From the NCBI GenBank assembly GCA_016214955.1, contig JACRMN010000017.1, forward strand, positions 1 through 64,000: DNA of 64,000 nt, given 5' to 3'. The number at the start of each line of letters is the position of its first letter. Position 1 is the stretch's first letter. Position numbers and translations under genes: made by a program. Origin of the DNA: Deltaproteobacteria bacterium (GTDB lineage Bacteria > Myxococcota > Myxococcia > Myxococcales > Anaeromyxobacteraceae). The notes beneath the pieces were generated by a model. It was not told where the DNA came from, did no database searches, and saw only the letters and a program-made list of their open reading frames with translations. This document shows positions 15,049 through 26,700 of this stretch, piece after piece.

Positions 15049-18013
15049 AAGGTCCGATGGTGGAGCGCCTGGTGGAGACGAAGGCGTCCAGGTAGACGGC
15101 GCCGGTGGCGGCGCCCAGGCCGCCCAGACCGGCGGCCAGGCCGAGGCGCACCGTCTCCAGCCGCCGGTTGCCGGTGGCCGGGTTGGCGGTGACCGTGGAC
15201 TGGCTGCCGGAGGGGCCGGCGGTGAGCTGGAGCCGGGCCGGAGCGCCGGCGTTGGCCGCCCGCCACGCGATCTCGACGGGGCTGGGCACCGCGGAGGGGA
15301 TGGTGACCCAGCCGGTGCTGGTCATGGTCCCGGCGTTGGAGAGCGCCCCGGCGCGCACCTGGTAGGTGAAGCCGGCCCCGGCGCTGCCCTGCCGCCGGTA
15401 CTGCACCTGGAGGATGGTCGCGCCGGCGGCGTCGAGCCCGGCGAGCAGCGTGGGCGTGGCGGTGTTGTTGGGGAGGGAGGAGCTGGGGTTGAACCAGAAC
15501 CGGGCGTGGTAGCTCGTCTCCTGCACCGGTGTGGTGTCGGTGAGGTACCGCGCGGCGGTGCCGCCGCCGAAGGCGGCGCGCAGCACCTGGGCACCCGCCG
15601 AGGCGGGGAAGCCGCCGGGCGTGGCGACCACCGAGAGGCTGGCGCCGGTGGCCGAGGCCCAGCCCCAGGGGATGGCGCCCGACTCGAAGCTGTTGGCGAA
15701 GAGGGCGTCGGGCAGCACCACGTCGACGGTGGTGGAGAGGGTGCCGCTCCAGTTGCCGGCGCCGTCGCGAACCCGGGCCGTCAGGGTGTGGGTGCCGGCG
15801 GTCCAGGAGGTGAAGTCCACCGTGGCCGTCACCGGGCCGGTGCCGGTCATGGCCCGGCCGTTGCCCGCCCCGGGGTCGGCACCCTCGAACCACTCGCCGC
15901 CGGCGATGCCGGTGGCGGTGTCGCTGCCGGTGGCGGTGAGGGTGAAGGCGGTGTTGCTGCTGAAGGGCGCGGTGGTGGTGTTGGTGGGGCTGGGCGAGGC
16001 GGTGAGCGTGGCGATGGCGGGCGCGGTCCTGTCCACCAGCAGCGTGGCGCTCGCCACCGGGCCCCAGTTGCCGGCGGCGTCGCGGCCGTGGACCCAGACG
16101 GCGTGGTTGCCCTCGGCGAGCTGGATCACCGTGGAGAGCGGGATGTCGCCGAAGGCGTTCTCGCCCGGCTGATTGAAGGCGCCGTCCACCGGGATGAGGC
16201 CGAAGCCGGAGCCGTCGGCACCGGGGGTGTCCAGGAAGGCCTCGCCGCCGGCCACGGTGGACTCGCCATCGGAGAGCGCGGCGGTGACCCGCACGGCGGC
16301 CGTGGAGGAGTTCACGCCCACCTTGCCGTTGGAGGGGTTGGGCGAGAGGGCCACCAGGCTGGTGGTGGGGCCGGCGCGGTCCAGGAGCAGGCTGGCGGTG
16401 GCGGGGAGGCCCCAGTTGCCGAGGGCGTCCTGGCTGCGGACCGCCACGGCGTGCGGGCCCGATGCCAGGGTGGCCAGGGTGGCCGCCGGGATGGTCCCGG
16501 TGATGCTGGCCACCGGCCCCTGGTTGGCGGGGGTGACGGCGAGCGGCTGTGGCGCGCCGCCGTCGACGGTGAGCTCGGCCGCGGCGATGGCGCCTCCGCC
16601 GCTGCTCCGGTCGTCAGCGGTGGCGGAGAGGGCCACGTCGGCGGTGCCGTTGCTCACCCAGGGTGCGAGCGCCAGCCCGGTGGTGACCGGGCCGCCGCCG
16701 TCGATCACCAGCACCGCGAAGGTGGCCGAGCCCCAGCCGCTGCCGTCGAGGGCGCGCACGTAGACGTTGTGGTTGCCGGAGGCCAGGGTCGAGAGGGTCG
16801 AGGCCGGCAGGGTGGCCGAGGCGGTGCTGCCGCTCAGCGCCATGGGCGTGCCGGTGCCGCCCGCGCCCAGGGCGTCGAGGAAGTACTCGGCCGCGGAGAC
16901 CGAGCCGGTGCCGGCGGCGACGGTGGCGCCGAGCGCCACGGCCGCGGTGCCGGTGCTGGGGTTGGGGGTGAGCGTGACGTTGCTCACCACCGGGCCGGCG
17001 GCGGGCGGCGGCGCGGTGCCCACCGCGAGGAAGGTGAGCATGCCGCCGAAGCCGGCGGCGGTGCCGAGGCCGCTGGTGTTCACCAGCATCAGGCTCGCGT
17101 CGTAGAGCGGGTACCGGGCTCCGGCGGGCGCCGTGGGCGGCACCGCCACCAGGGCGTCGAGCGTCTGGCCCGGGGCCACCGTCTCGGCCACGGCGCGGCG
17201 GGGGATGGAGAGCGGGTTGCCGTCCTGCGCCACCAGCGTCTGGTCGAGCCCGAGCAGCGCCATGGAGTGGTGCTGCAGGCCGGCGTTGAGGTAGCGGAGT
17301 AGGGTGGCGGTGCCCGGCGCCGCCGGGACGAGGTCGGTGGCCGGGAAGGCCTTGCCGTTGATGAGCCGCCAGCGTGGGTTGAAGTTGCGCAGGTCGAAGG
17401 TGGCCGGGCCGGCGGCGAAGGCCGGATCGATCTCGGAGAGCACCAGCAGCGCCTCGTCGGCGAAGGCGGTGGCCGGGTCGTCGTAGGCCTGTCCGGCGGC
17501 GGCCGGGCGGACCACCAGGGCGCCGAAGAGCCCCATGGCGGCCTGGTGCTGCGCGGCGCGCACCAGCGCCGGGTCGGCGGTGTCGTGGACCAGCGGGCCC
17601 GCCTGGTAGAGGTAGGTCCCGGGGCGCAGCGCCGGCAGCACGTAGGTGGCGGTGCCGGAGGTGGGCGCGGCCTCGGGGCCCCCCGCCGGCTGGTCCTGGC
17701 CGGCGAAGAGCAGCGTGGTCGGCTCGCCCAGGGTGTTGTGCAGGTTCACCGTCAGCGTATCGCCGGCGGTGGCGACGAGGGTGGGGCCGGGCAGGCCGGC
17801 CGCGCCGGTCTCGGTGTCGGAGTAGCCCCACACCGGGATGGCCGCGGCGGAGCCGGGGACGGAGACCGTGCCGGTCTTGGCCCACAGGTCGCAGACGACG
17901 GAGCCGGGGGACACGGTGCAGGCGGCCGGGGTGGGAAGGGCCGGGTGCGCCGCCAGCGGGGCGGCGAGCAGGAGGAGGCCGGCCGGGAGCAAGCGTCGGA
18001 GGTTCTGGGTCAT
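15047..18013 (-). CDS. Cupredoxin-type (multicopper-oxidase-like) protein with Ig-like repeats
   Basis: The 988-residue secreted protein has a signal peptide (to LAAHP), two cupredoxin-like domains (about 30-330) that align with the downstream half of an MCO, and then repeated bacterial Ig-like units of about 100 residues with the recurrent NPS-x-G or SNGT-x-DVAL opening and a VRALDGSGWG, VRSQDALGNWG, VHGRDAAGNWG or VRDGAGNWSG close. The C terminus (from about 770) resembles a lectin or galactose-binding-like jelly roll. The copper motifs are degraded: LQHHSMALLGL replaces HxHG, and no HCH motif remains. It may be a structural or surface-binding partner rather than an enzyme. Confidence 0.72.
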   Translation of the reverse strand: MTQNLRRLLPAGLLLLAAPLAAHPALPTPAACTVSPGSVVCDLWAKTGTVSVPGSAAAIPVWGYSDTETGAAGLPGPTLVATAGDTLTVNLHNTLGEPTTLLFAGQDQPAGGPEAAPTSGTATYVLPALRPGTYLYQAGPLVHDTADPALVRAAQHQAAMGLFGALVVRPAAAGQAYDDPATAFADEALLVLSEIDPAFAAGPATFDLRNFNPRWRLINGKAFPATDLVPAAPGTATLLRYLNAGLQHHSMALLGLDQTLVAQDGNPLSIPRRAVAETVAPGQTLDALVAVPPTAPAGARYPLYDASLMLVNTSGLGTAAGFGGMLTFLAVGTAPPPAAGPVVSNVTLTPNPSTGTAAVALGATVAAGTGSVSAAEYFLDALGAGGTGTPMALSGSTASATLPASTLSTLASGNHNVYVRALDGSGWGSATFAVLVIDGGGPVTTGLALAPWVSNGTADVALSATADDRSSGGGAIAAAELTVDGGAPQPLAVTPANQGPVASITGTIPAATLATLASGPHAVAVRSQDALGNWGLPATASLLLDRAGPTTSLVALSPNPSNGKVGVNSSTAAVRVTAALSDGESTVAGGEAFLDTPGADGSGFGLIPVDGAFNQPGENAFGDIPLSTVIQLAEGNHAVWVHGRDAAGNWGPVASATLLVDRTAPAIATLTASPSPTNTTTAPFSSNTAFTLTATGSDTATGIAGGEWFEGADPGAGNGRAMTGTGPVTATVDFTSWTAGTHTLTARVRDGAGNWSGTLSTTVDVVLPDALFANSFESGAIPWGWASATGASLSVVATPGGFPASAGAQVLRAAFGGGTAARYLTDTTPVQETSYHARFWFNPSSSLPNNTATPTLLAGLDAAGATILQVQYRRQGSAGAGFTYQVRAGALSNAGTMTSTGWVTIPSAVPSPVEIAWRAANAGAPARLQLTAGPSGSQSTVTANPATGNRRLETVRLGLAAGLGGLGAATGAVYLDAFVSTRRSTIGP

Positions 18014-18025
18014 GGCGGTCTCCGG

Positions 18026-19300
18026 CTAGGGGCAGGCGTTGGGGAGCGGAGGGTCGACCCGGACGTAGGTGATGGGGCCGGCCATGGTCATTCCCCAGGC
18101 GGTGATCTGGAAGAGGGCGTGGTTGTGCGAGATGACGTAGTACTCGCCGCACTGGTTGAGGGTGTTGGCGTTGGGCAGGAGTGGGCCGAGCACGCCGAGG
18201 TACGGGCTGCCGCTGTACCAGGGGCCGAACTGCAGGTTGGCGGGGTCGGGCACCGTCACCGGCACCGGGTTGGCCTCCGAGTAGGCCTCGGCGTCGTACC
18301 AGCGGAAGAGGACGTCCCAGGTCTGGCCGGGGCCGACGTTGACGGCGAACTTCTCGAAGGAGAGGTCCTGCCCGGTGGCGCTCTCCAGCGCCCGGCCGTC
18401 GCGGCCGATCACCAGGCCGTTGTTGCCGTGGGGGTGGAAGGGGAAGCTCTCCGATCCCACGTTGAGGTAGCGGATGGACCCGGGCCAGGGGTGGCCGGTG
18501 GGGTCGAAGGGGTGGATGCGGGCCAGGGCGCCGTAGGGCTGGCTGGGTAGCCAGTCCACGAAGTTGTCGGCCACGGTGTCGGGGAAGCCCCGCCCGTTCA
18601 GCATCCAGTAGCGCGGGTGGTAGTTGTTCATGTTGAAGGTCCGGCCGGCCTCGACCGCCTGGTGGAGGTAGGGGTCGATCTCCGAGAGCAGCACCATGAA
18701 CTCCTCACCAGGCGTGAAGGTGCTGTCGGCGCGGGCGTTCATCCGCGCCGGGTCGGCGGGCCGGACCACCAGGGCGCCGAAGAGGCCGAGCCTGACCTGC
18801 TTGTGGGGCGCGGTCCCGCTCTCGTAGACGAAGGTGCCGGGACGGCCGGCGACGAAGGAGTAGGTGACGCTGCCCCCCGGCGGCGCGGTGTCGGTGAGCG
18901 AGGTGAGCGTGGCCCCGCTCCACTGCGGCTGCGCCGGGGACCCGTTGGCCGTCACCCCCTCCTGGCCCGGGAACATGATGGAGACCGGCTCGGGCAGGAG
19001 GTTCTTCAGCACCACGGTGACCGTGTCACCCTGGGTGACGCAGAGCACCGGCCCCGGGTGCTGGAAGGGGCCGTCGCCCGCGGCGTAGCCCCACATGAAC
19101 ATGGTGTTGGCGTCGGGCAGGGTGATGTAGCCGGGCCGCGCCGTGAGGTTGAAGGTGGGCGCGCCGGCGGCGCCGGTGGTGCAGACCAGGCCCACCGCCT
19201 GCGCCGCCGCGGGCGCGGGGGCGGCCAGGAGGGCGAGGGCGGCCAGCGGGGCGGCGAGGCCAGAGAGGCGCCGGGCGTGAGGCGAGGAAAGGGTGCGCAT
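18026..19300 (-). CDS. Multicopper-oxidase-type protein, carries HPHG and HNH motifs
   Basis: 424 residues with a Sec-type signal (to about residue 34) and two cupredoxin-like domains. Domain 1 has lost copper ligands (EPVSIMFPGQEG, GTFVYESGTAPHK). Domain 2 keeps FHPHGNNG (His289, His291) and YYVISHNHALFQITAWGM (His392, His394), the pairs expected for half of a type 2/type 3 copper centre. The type 1 His that normally precedes the HPHG motif is Phe. It lies 15 bp downstream of the Tat-exported MCO, which holds the other two His pairs, so the two may form one active enzyme. GGAGGAG precedes the ATG. Confidence 0.78.
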   Translation of the reverse strand: MRTLSSPHARRLSGLAAPLAALALLAAPAPAAAQAVGLVCTTGAAGAPTFNLTARPGYITLPDANTMFMWGYAAGDGPFQHPGPVLCVTQGDTVTVVLKNLLPEPVSIMFPGQEGVTANGSPAQPQWSGATLTSLTDTAPPGGSVTYSFVAGRPGTFVYESGTAPHKQVRLGLFGALVVRPADPARMNARADSTFTPGEEFMVLLSEIDPYLHQAVEAGRTFNMNNYHPRYWMLNGRGFPDTVADNFVDWLPSQPYGALARIHPFDPTGHPWPGSIRYLNVGSESFPFHPHGNNGLVIGRDGRALESATGQDLSFEKFAVNVGPGQTWDVLFRWYDAEAYSEANPVPVTVPDPANLQFGPWYSGSPYLGVLGPLLPNANTLNQCGEYYVISHNHALFQITAWGMTMAGPITYVRVDPPLPNACP

Positions 19301-19315
19301 GGGCTCCTCCGCGGC

Positions 19316-20749
19316 CTACAGGTCGAACTGCTCGTTGGGGATGGTCTGCGGCGGCACCGTGCCCGCCGGGTAGACGCGGACCTCGGTCATCTGCCCGCCG
19401 AAGCCGCCGGCCAGGTTGGCCGAGCGCTTCAGGGAACGGTTGAAGAGCAGGTAGGTGGTGGGCGCGGTGACCGGGGGCGCGGTGAAGATGGCGTCGATGC
19501 TCTCGCCGGCGCCGAAGTTGACCGTCTGGGCCTCGTAGCCGGTGGGTGTCCCGTCGCGCCCCTTCATCGGGGTGGCGTCCTTGCCCACCACCCGCATCCG
19601 CAGGCCGGCCAGGGTCATGGAGGCCTCGCGGAATCCCAGGTTGGCGAAGCGCAGCAGCACCCGCTCGCCGGCGTTGCACTGCACCAGCGCCGAGAGCGGC
19701 TGGTAGCGGAGGTGGTCCCAGGCGCCGGCCGGCTCGCCGGCCCGCGGCTGCGGCGGGAGGAGGTCGCCGCCCGGGTCGGTGACGGGGTGGAACGGGTCGA
19801 TGGAGCCGTTGGGCGCCAGCGTGTCGGGGTGGACCCGGCCGTTGAGGAGCGCGAAGTCGGGCCGGTAGTCGGACCACTCGGGGAGCTGGATGTGGGCGTC
19901 GCACCAGTGGGCCTCGGCCCACACCTCGGTGAGCATCATGGCGAACTCGCGGTCGTAGGCCGTCGAGCCGTCGAGGTCGTTGTAGGCGTAGCCCATGGGC
20001 GCGCCCGGGGCGGCGTTGCCGCCCAGCCGGGCCACCGGCACGGAGGGGCCGTTGCCGGTGAAGTTCTGCTTGGCCCTCACGAACACCGGGCCGGTCATGC
20101 CCATGTGCACGTGCTCCACGTCCTCGACGTGGCAGTGGAACATGTAGGTGCCGGGGTCGCGGGGCCGGTACACGTAGCGGAAGCGCCGCCCCACCGGCAC
20201 CGCCACCGAGCCGGTGGGCTCGCCGTCGAAGAAGGTGATGACGTTGCGGAAGCCGTGCCAGTGCACGGTGTGGGCGTCGGTCAGGTCCGGCCGCATCCCC
20301 AGCCCCAGGTTGGTGAGGTCGAGCCAGAACCCGTCGGTGATGCGGCGGCGCGTCAGCGGATCGGTGGCCGGGGTGCTGGGGTCGAACTCGTCGAGGTAGA
20401 AGAGCGGCGCGGTGTGCTGCGCCTTGAGCTTCTGGTCGGCCCGCTGGGCGTCGCCGAGCAGGGTGACGTTGCGGAAGCCGAAGATGTAGGTGGTGTACGG
20501 GGCCGGCGCGTAGCTGTCCGGGTGGAAGTAGGAGATGGGCGGTCCGGGGGGCAGGGACATCCAGCCGTCGGTGCCGGCGAAGAAGAGGTCGGGCGGGTCA
20601 CCGGGAGCCGCCAGCGCCACGCCGCTGGGCAGGAGCCGGCGGGCGAAGTCCGGCACCAGGCCGGTGCCGGCGGCGAGGGCCAGGGTCCCGCCCAGCCCCT
20701 TGAGGAAGCTGCGCCGGGCGAGGAGCCTGCGAGGAAGGTGCTTGCGCAT
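19316..20749 (-). CDS. Tat-exported multicopper oxidase
   Basis: 477 residues from the ATG at 20747-20749, chosen because AAGGAG lies 8 nt upstream; a GTG three codons earlier overlaps that site. The Tat signal RRSFLKG-x-GGTLALAAG is clear. Domain 1 carries HTVHWHGF (His163, His165) and MFHCHVEDVEHVHMGM (His205, Cys206, His207, His213, Met218), so it supplies a type 1 copper site and two His pairs of the trinuclear centre. The second domain lacks the usual HPxHLHG (it reads FREASMTLAGLRMRVVG). The Tat route suggests folding with copper before export. Confidence 0.85.
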   Translation of the reverse strand: MRKHLPRRLLARRSFLKGLGGTLALAAGTGLVPDFARRLLPSGVALAAPGDPPDLFFAGTDGWMSLPPGPPISYFHPDSYAPAPYTTYIFGFRNVTLLGDAQRADQKLKAQHTAPLFYLDEFDPSTPATDPLTRRRITDGFWLDLTNLGLGMRPDLTDAHTVHWHGFRNVITFFDGEPTGSVAVPVGRRFRYVYRPRDPGTYMFHCHVEDVEHVHMGMTGPVFVRAKQNFTGNGPSVPVARLGGNAAPGAPMGYAYNDLDGSTAYDREFAMMLTEVWAEAHWCDAHIQLPEWSDYRPDFALLNGRVHPDTLAPNGSIDPFHPVTDPGGDLLPPQPRAGEPAGAWDHLRYQPLSALVQCNAGERVLLRFANLGFREASMTLAGLRMRVVGKDATPMKGRDGTPTGYEAQTVNFGAGESIDAIFTAPPVTAPTTYLLFNRSLKRSANLAGGFGGQMTEVRVYPAGTVPPQTIPNEQFDL

Positions 20750-20791
20750 GATATTCACTCCTTGTGACGCTCGTTGGCGTGGGGGTTCGGC

Positions 20792-23700
20792 TCAGGGCAC
20801 GGTGCCGCCGGAGAAGTTGTCGGCGCGGCCGCCCGAGGGCAGGAACAGCCCGATGCGGCCCGGCCCCGCGGTGAAGGCCTCGGCTCCGGTGGTGGGCAGC
20901 TGGACGCTGCCGATCAGGGTGGTGGCGCCGGCGCTCGTCTGCCAGGCCCACAGGGTTCCGGCGGGATCGACGAGGGCGGTGAGCCGGTCGCCGGCCGCGA
21001 AGGTGGCGCCGAGCGTGCCCCGGGTGGAGTAGGTGACGCCGTAGTTGGTGGTGGTGGCCACCACCACGCCGGTGCCGGCCTGGTAGCGGACGCGGATGGC
21101 GCTGGCGTAGGTGCCGAGGAGGAGCGAGCCGCTCTGCTTGAGGTAGAGCGCGCCGCCGGAGAGGGCCGCGGCGTTGGAGAGGGTGAGCGCCGCGCCTTGC
21201 TTGGCGCCGAAGACCGGTCCGCCACCGGCGGCCCCGTTCCAGGCCGCGCCGCCGCCGCCGGAGCACAGCAGGCCGGCGAGGCCGGTGTTCACCAGGAAGG
21301 CCTGGTTGGCGTTGACCCGGGCGCAGGCCGCGCCGCCGATCACCGGCTGCTGCCAGTTGCCGCCCAGGCTGGTGGCGTTGGCGCGGTTGAAGGCGTCGAG
21401 GAGCGCCAGCGCCGGCAGGGCCGGCCCGCCGCCGCCGCCCGTGCCGGTGCCGATCTCGTCGGCGCCCATGTCGAACGCCGCCGGGCTGCCCTGCGGGCGC
21501 GGGTTGTCGTCCACGTCGATGGCGGGCGCGCTCACCGTCAGCGCCCCCACCGTCTTGCTGGCGGCGCCGGTGTTGTAGGCGGGCGAGGTGGTGCCGGAGA
21601 GGTGGTAGTTGCCCAGGAGCTCTGGCGGCAGCTCCACCGCCACCAGGATGGCGCCCAGGAAGGCGGGGTTGTTGCGCCAGGGCGCGAAGCTCACCGAGGT
21701 GTCGTAGGTGGAGACCACCTGGGGGTCGGCCGAGCCGTTGCTGGCGTCGGGCACGGTCCCGGTGGTCACCTGCAGGATGGAGCTGGTGGGCGAGAGGACG
21801 CCGCTGCCGTCGGCGGTCCCCATGTCCCAGTAGTTGATGGGGGTGGCGTCGCCGGCTGCGCCGATGCCCACCGAGCCGTTGCCGACCCGGCTCCCGGCCC
21901 GGTTGTCCCAGAAGACGTTGTTGAACAGCAGCGGGTTGGAGAAGGCACCGCCGCCCGCCGCCTGCAGCATGACGCTGTTGGCGCCGGTGGAGAGGCCGGC
22001 CGGCGCCGGGATGCCGGTGCTGGTGATGGCCGTGGCGGTGGTGATGTTCTTCATCACCGTGTTGTTGAAGAAGCGGACGTCGCTGGTGTCGTTGAGGCTG
22101 ACGCCGCCGCCCTCGTGGGTGGAGACGTTGTTGACGATGAAGTTGTTGTAGACGTTCATCGGGGCCCGGCCGGCCATGAGGAAGCGCAGGCCGCCGCCGT
22201 CGTCGTTGGCCAGGTTGGCCTGGATGAGGTTCTCGTGGATGGCCACCGGGCCCGAGCCGGGCGAGAGGGCCTGCGGATCGGCGGGCAGCTCGCCGGCGAT
22301 CATCACGCCGCCTGCCTCGTCGTAGGAGCGGTTGAAGTAGATGCGGTTGTGGTGGATGTCGCCGCCGGGGCTGAGGCCCACCGCCGAGAGGCCGCCGCCG
22401 TACTCGGCCGAGAAGTTGCCGCAGATGTCGTTGTGGGCCACCTCGTAGCCGTCGGAGCCGGCGAAGATGCCCACGCCGCCCGCCAGGTTGGTGCCGGCGT
22501 TGGCGAGGATGCGGTTCCAGGCGATCCGCACGCCGGTGTTGTGGTTGGCCACGCCGGGGTTCTGCAGGTTGGGCGTGCCCAGCCGGATGGCGCCGCCGTA
22601 GGCGCCACCGTTGTTCTGGAGGACGTTGTTGGCGATCTGCAGGTTGTCGATCCAGGCGTTGGCGAAGATGCCGCCGCCCTGGGTGATGACGTTGGGCGGC
22701 AGGCCGGTGGGGGTCCCGCCGATCTGGTTGATGTTGGCCGGGAAGCCCTGCTGGTCGCCGCCGCGGATGTCGAAGCCGTCGATGGCGGCGCGGTAGCGGC
22801 CGGTGGGGGTGCGGGCGTGGGCGGCGGCGTACTGGCCGGCGCTGCCCAGGAGGTAGATCACCTGGCCCTCGTAGACCGTCTGGTTGCCGTCCCAGGTGCC
22901 GAGCAGGGAGCCGACGCGGGTGCGCCAGGCGGTGGCCAGGTCGGTGTCGCCGCCGAAGGCGCTGCCGTCGAGGATCGAGCCGGGCACGTAGGTGGTGCCC
23001 TGGAAGCCGCCCGGCCCCACGCCCTGCAGCTTGAGCGGGAAGCTCACGACCAGGTTCTCGTAGTAGGCGCCGCGCGGGTTCACCCGCGGGTCGGGGTCGG
23101 GGACGCCGGGGAAGACCACCACCAGGTTGCCGCGCGGGTCGGCGGCGAAGGCCGCGGCGGCGTCGATGCCGGCCTGCACCGTGGTGTACACGGTGGCGGG
23201 CGAGGAGGCGGGCACTGGCGGCGGCGGGGGCCCGCCGGGCGCCTGCACCCGGAAGATGCGCGGGTTGTAGCCGCTGCCGACGACGTGCAGGGTGATGCCG
23301 TTCACCGAGCGCTTCCCGTTGGCCCCCGCGATCTGGAGCTGGTGCGGGCCCACGGCCACCGAGCCGGGGATGGCGAGCGTGATCTGCGTGTCGGTCCAGG
23401 AGGTGTAGGCCGAGGCCGCCAGGGCGGTCCCGTCCAGGGTCACCGTGCCGGTGCCGCGCGCGGCGCCGAAGCCGGTGCCGGTGATGGTGACGCTGCGGGT
23501 GGCGCCGGTGCCGTACACGTACGGGACCGAGACCCGCAGGAGCTGGGGCGTGGTGGCGTCGAGGGCGCAGGTCACCGGCGTCGCCAGCCCGCCGGGCAGC
23601 TGCACCGTCACGCCCACCTGCGTGGGCGCCAGGTCGGCCGGGACCAGCAGGCCGGGGAAGGCCTCGAACTCGGCGGAGATGGTGCGGAACTGCGGGTTGT

Positions 23701-26700
23701 AGTTGGGGTTGAGCCGCCCGGGGATGCCCGGGTCGTTGCCCACCATGCGGTAGAGGTTGGCGCAGACGCCCGAGGGGGTGGGGCAGCTGATGCGGTTGGT
23801 CGACGGCACCAGCACGTCGAAGAGGCCGTTGTAGTCCGACTCCACCGTGGTCACGAGCCGGTTGGCCCAGTCGTAGATGCCCACCGGGGCGAAGGGCACG
23901 CCGCCCTTCTCGCCGTAGAGCAGCGACTTCGGGTCGGCCGAGAAGTTGAGGTCGTCGACGATGAGGCCCCAGAAGCGGCCGGGGATGGGGACGTCGGTGA
24001 AGTAGTTGAAGGTGGGGGCGATGGAGCGCCCGTAGCTCACCCGCACCAGCTTGGTGCTGCAGAGCGGGCGCGCCTGTCCCTCGAACGGGCTGCCGCCGCC
24101 GCCGGCGAAGTCCGGGTTGTGGGTGGGCGTGGAGGCGGGCACCGAGACGCTGGCCGGCAGGCCGTTGACGTCGGCGAGCTCGATCGAGGTGGCCGGGTAG
24201 CCGTCGGCGCCCACGCCCTCGACGTCCACGATGTGCAGCGGGCCGGCGCAGTCGGGCGGCGGCACTTGCGGCACGTACTGGTCGCCGGTGAAGATGTTGA
24301 TGTCCTCCTCGCGGGTGACCTTGTAGAGCGGGCGGCCGGTGACCGGGTCGCTGGGCACCGTCACCTCCACCAGGTAGTCGCCCGAGGTCATGGCGGCGTG
24401 GGGCGCGCCGTCGGCGCAGACGGGGATGCCGTCGGCGTCGAGCACCGGCAGGCCGGTGGCGCCGTCGAGCTGGATGCCGGCCTGGCAGACGTCGCCGAAG
24501 CCGTAGTTGCCGTCGACGGTGGAGAAGCCGTTCTGGAACTGGACGCCCATGAGCGGGCCCTCGAGGCACTCGGCGCCGGCGTCGAGGGGCAGGACCTGCT
24601 CGTCCACGCCGTGGACCAGCGGGGTGCCGTTGACGTCGCGGGCCACGCAGCCGGTGGGCCGCTGCCAGGTCTCGGTGAGGTAGGCGTTGAGCAGCGTGCC
24701 CCTCTTGAAGGCGCCGCCGGCAGGCTCGAGCTCGTAGCGGCCGGTGGCGTCGCAGGCGTCGGCGGTCGTGCCACAGGGCACCGGCGCCCAGAGGTAGATC
24801 CAGAGGTTGGGGATGCCGGGCTGCCAGTCCTCCACCGCCGCGTAGCGCGGATCCAGCTCGTTGCGGGTGGTGTCGTAGCTGACCGTGCCCACGATTCCGC
24901 CGTGGCGCGGGTCGAGGCCGCCGCTCGTCCCCTGGGCGTCGTAGGCGTGCACGCCCCAGTCGAGCCGGCCGCCCAGGCCGATGATGGGCAGCACGCTCAC
25001 GTCCACACCGGCGCCCAGCAGCGTGGTCTCGGTGGGCTGGTTGTCGGCCTGCCAGGTGACGCCGGTGGTGTAGAAGGCGTCGGCGTAGGCCTCCACCACC
25101 AGCCACTGCGTCATGGGGTAGGCGTTCTTGAGGGAGTAGTAGCCGCTGGCGTCGGTGGTCACCAGGGTGGCGCCCCGGTCCATCACCGAGTTCTCCCGCT
25201 TCTTCATCACCACCGGGAAGCCGGCGATCCCTGGCTCGCCCGGATCCCTCTTGCCGTTGCGGTTCAGGTCGTTGAAGACGTAGCCGTCGATCTTGGTCCA
25301 CCAGCCGGCGAGCGGGAGGATGCCCAGGTCCACGGTCTCGCCGTTGGCGACGGTGACGTTGACCAGGTCGAGGAGGTAGTTGAGGTCCTGGTCGAACCAG
25401 GTGAGCGTGTAGCTGCCGTCCGGGACCTGGCCGATGGTGAAGCGGCCGTTCTGGTCGGCGCGGCCCACCCAGGCGAGCGTGTCGCCGGCGCCGAGGTCGG
25501 TGAGGGTCACCCAGGCGTACGGGACCGGCGCCTCCAGCCTGGCGCCGGCCAGGCCGCCCCAGATGCCGCCGGGGAGCGCCAGGCCGCCCTTGGCCGGGAC
25601 GTACACCTTGACGGACTCCACCACGCCGGTGATGGTGCCCGCGCCCGCGAAGCCGGCCGAGCGGCGCTCCTGCGGGACCTGGGTCGGCGGGAAGGTCTCG
25701 ACGTAGCCGAAGAAAGGCGTCGGGAAGGGCTCGCCGGCAACCACGAACTCGGTGTCGAGGCCGGTGGCGCCCTCCATCACCCAGGCGTCCCAGTCGAGGT
25801 TGCCCTCGAGCGTGGTGGTCTGGGCCCAGTGGGTGCCGCCGGGCGGGACGACGGAGAGGGCGTAGCGGTTGGGGCCGAGGTTGGGGATCTCGAGCTTGCC
25901 GTGGATGGCGGCGCCGGCAGGGACCGGCTGCCCGTTTTCCATGGTGAGGCCGGTGCCGTCGGCCGGGCAGCGGCCGCCGGGCCCGGAGGGGGCGACGGTG
26001 CCCACGTCCACGGCGCCGCTCACCACGTAGCACTTCGAGAGGCAGATGCCGCCGGTGCCGGCGATGGGCGTGGGCGAGTAGTCGGGCGGCACGAGGATGA
26101 CGTTGCCGAGGGCGTCGCGCTCGTACTCGGTGCAGAGCGGGTTGCCGAAGACGTCGGTGGTGACGAAGTCGATGTAGTCGGTGATGTGGCCCTGGAAGCC
26201 GGCCAGGCCGCGCTCGGCCGGCACGTCGGGCGCGCCGTTCACCGGCGAGATGTCCTCGAAGACCGCGGCCTGGATGGTGGCGGTGGGAAGCGGCGTGGGC
26301 TGCATCGGCACCGGCACCGCGATCGGCACGCCGCTCCCGGCGGGGACGGTGAAGTGGGCGCCGTCGAGCTTGTAGCCGTCGGCCCGCACCGAGACCAGGT
26401 ACCGGCCCGGCGGCAGCGTCAGCCCCAGCCCGGCGAAGTCGGCCTGGTCGCCCTGGGCGACGATGGGGCTCGAGCCCGGCACGCCGGCGATGGAGGTCCA
26501 GAGGCAGGAGGCGGGGTAGCCCGGCGAGCCGGGCGAGCAGCCATCGGCGGGGCTGCGCTGCGAGGTCACGCCGGTGTTGTCGAGGTTGATCACGTACTGG
26601 AAGGCCAGGATGGGCGTGTCCCTGGTCACGCCGGCACCGCCGAAGGCGCGGGGCTCGGTCCGGGCTGCTGCCGGGAGCACGCTCACCGGCGCCTGGGCAG

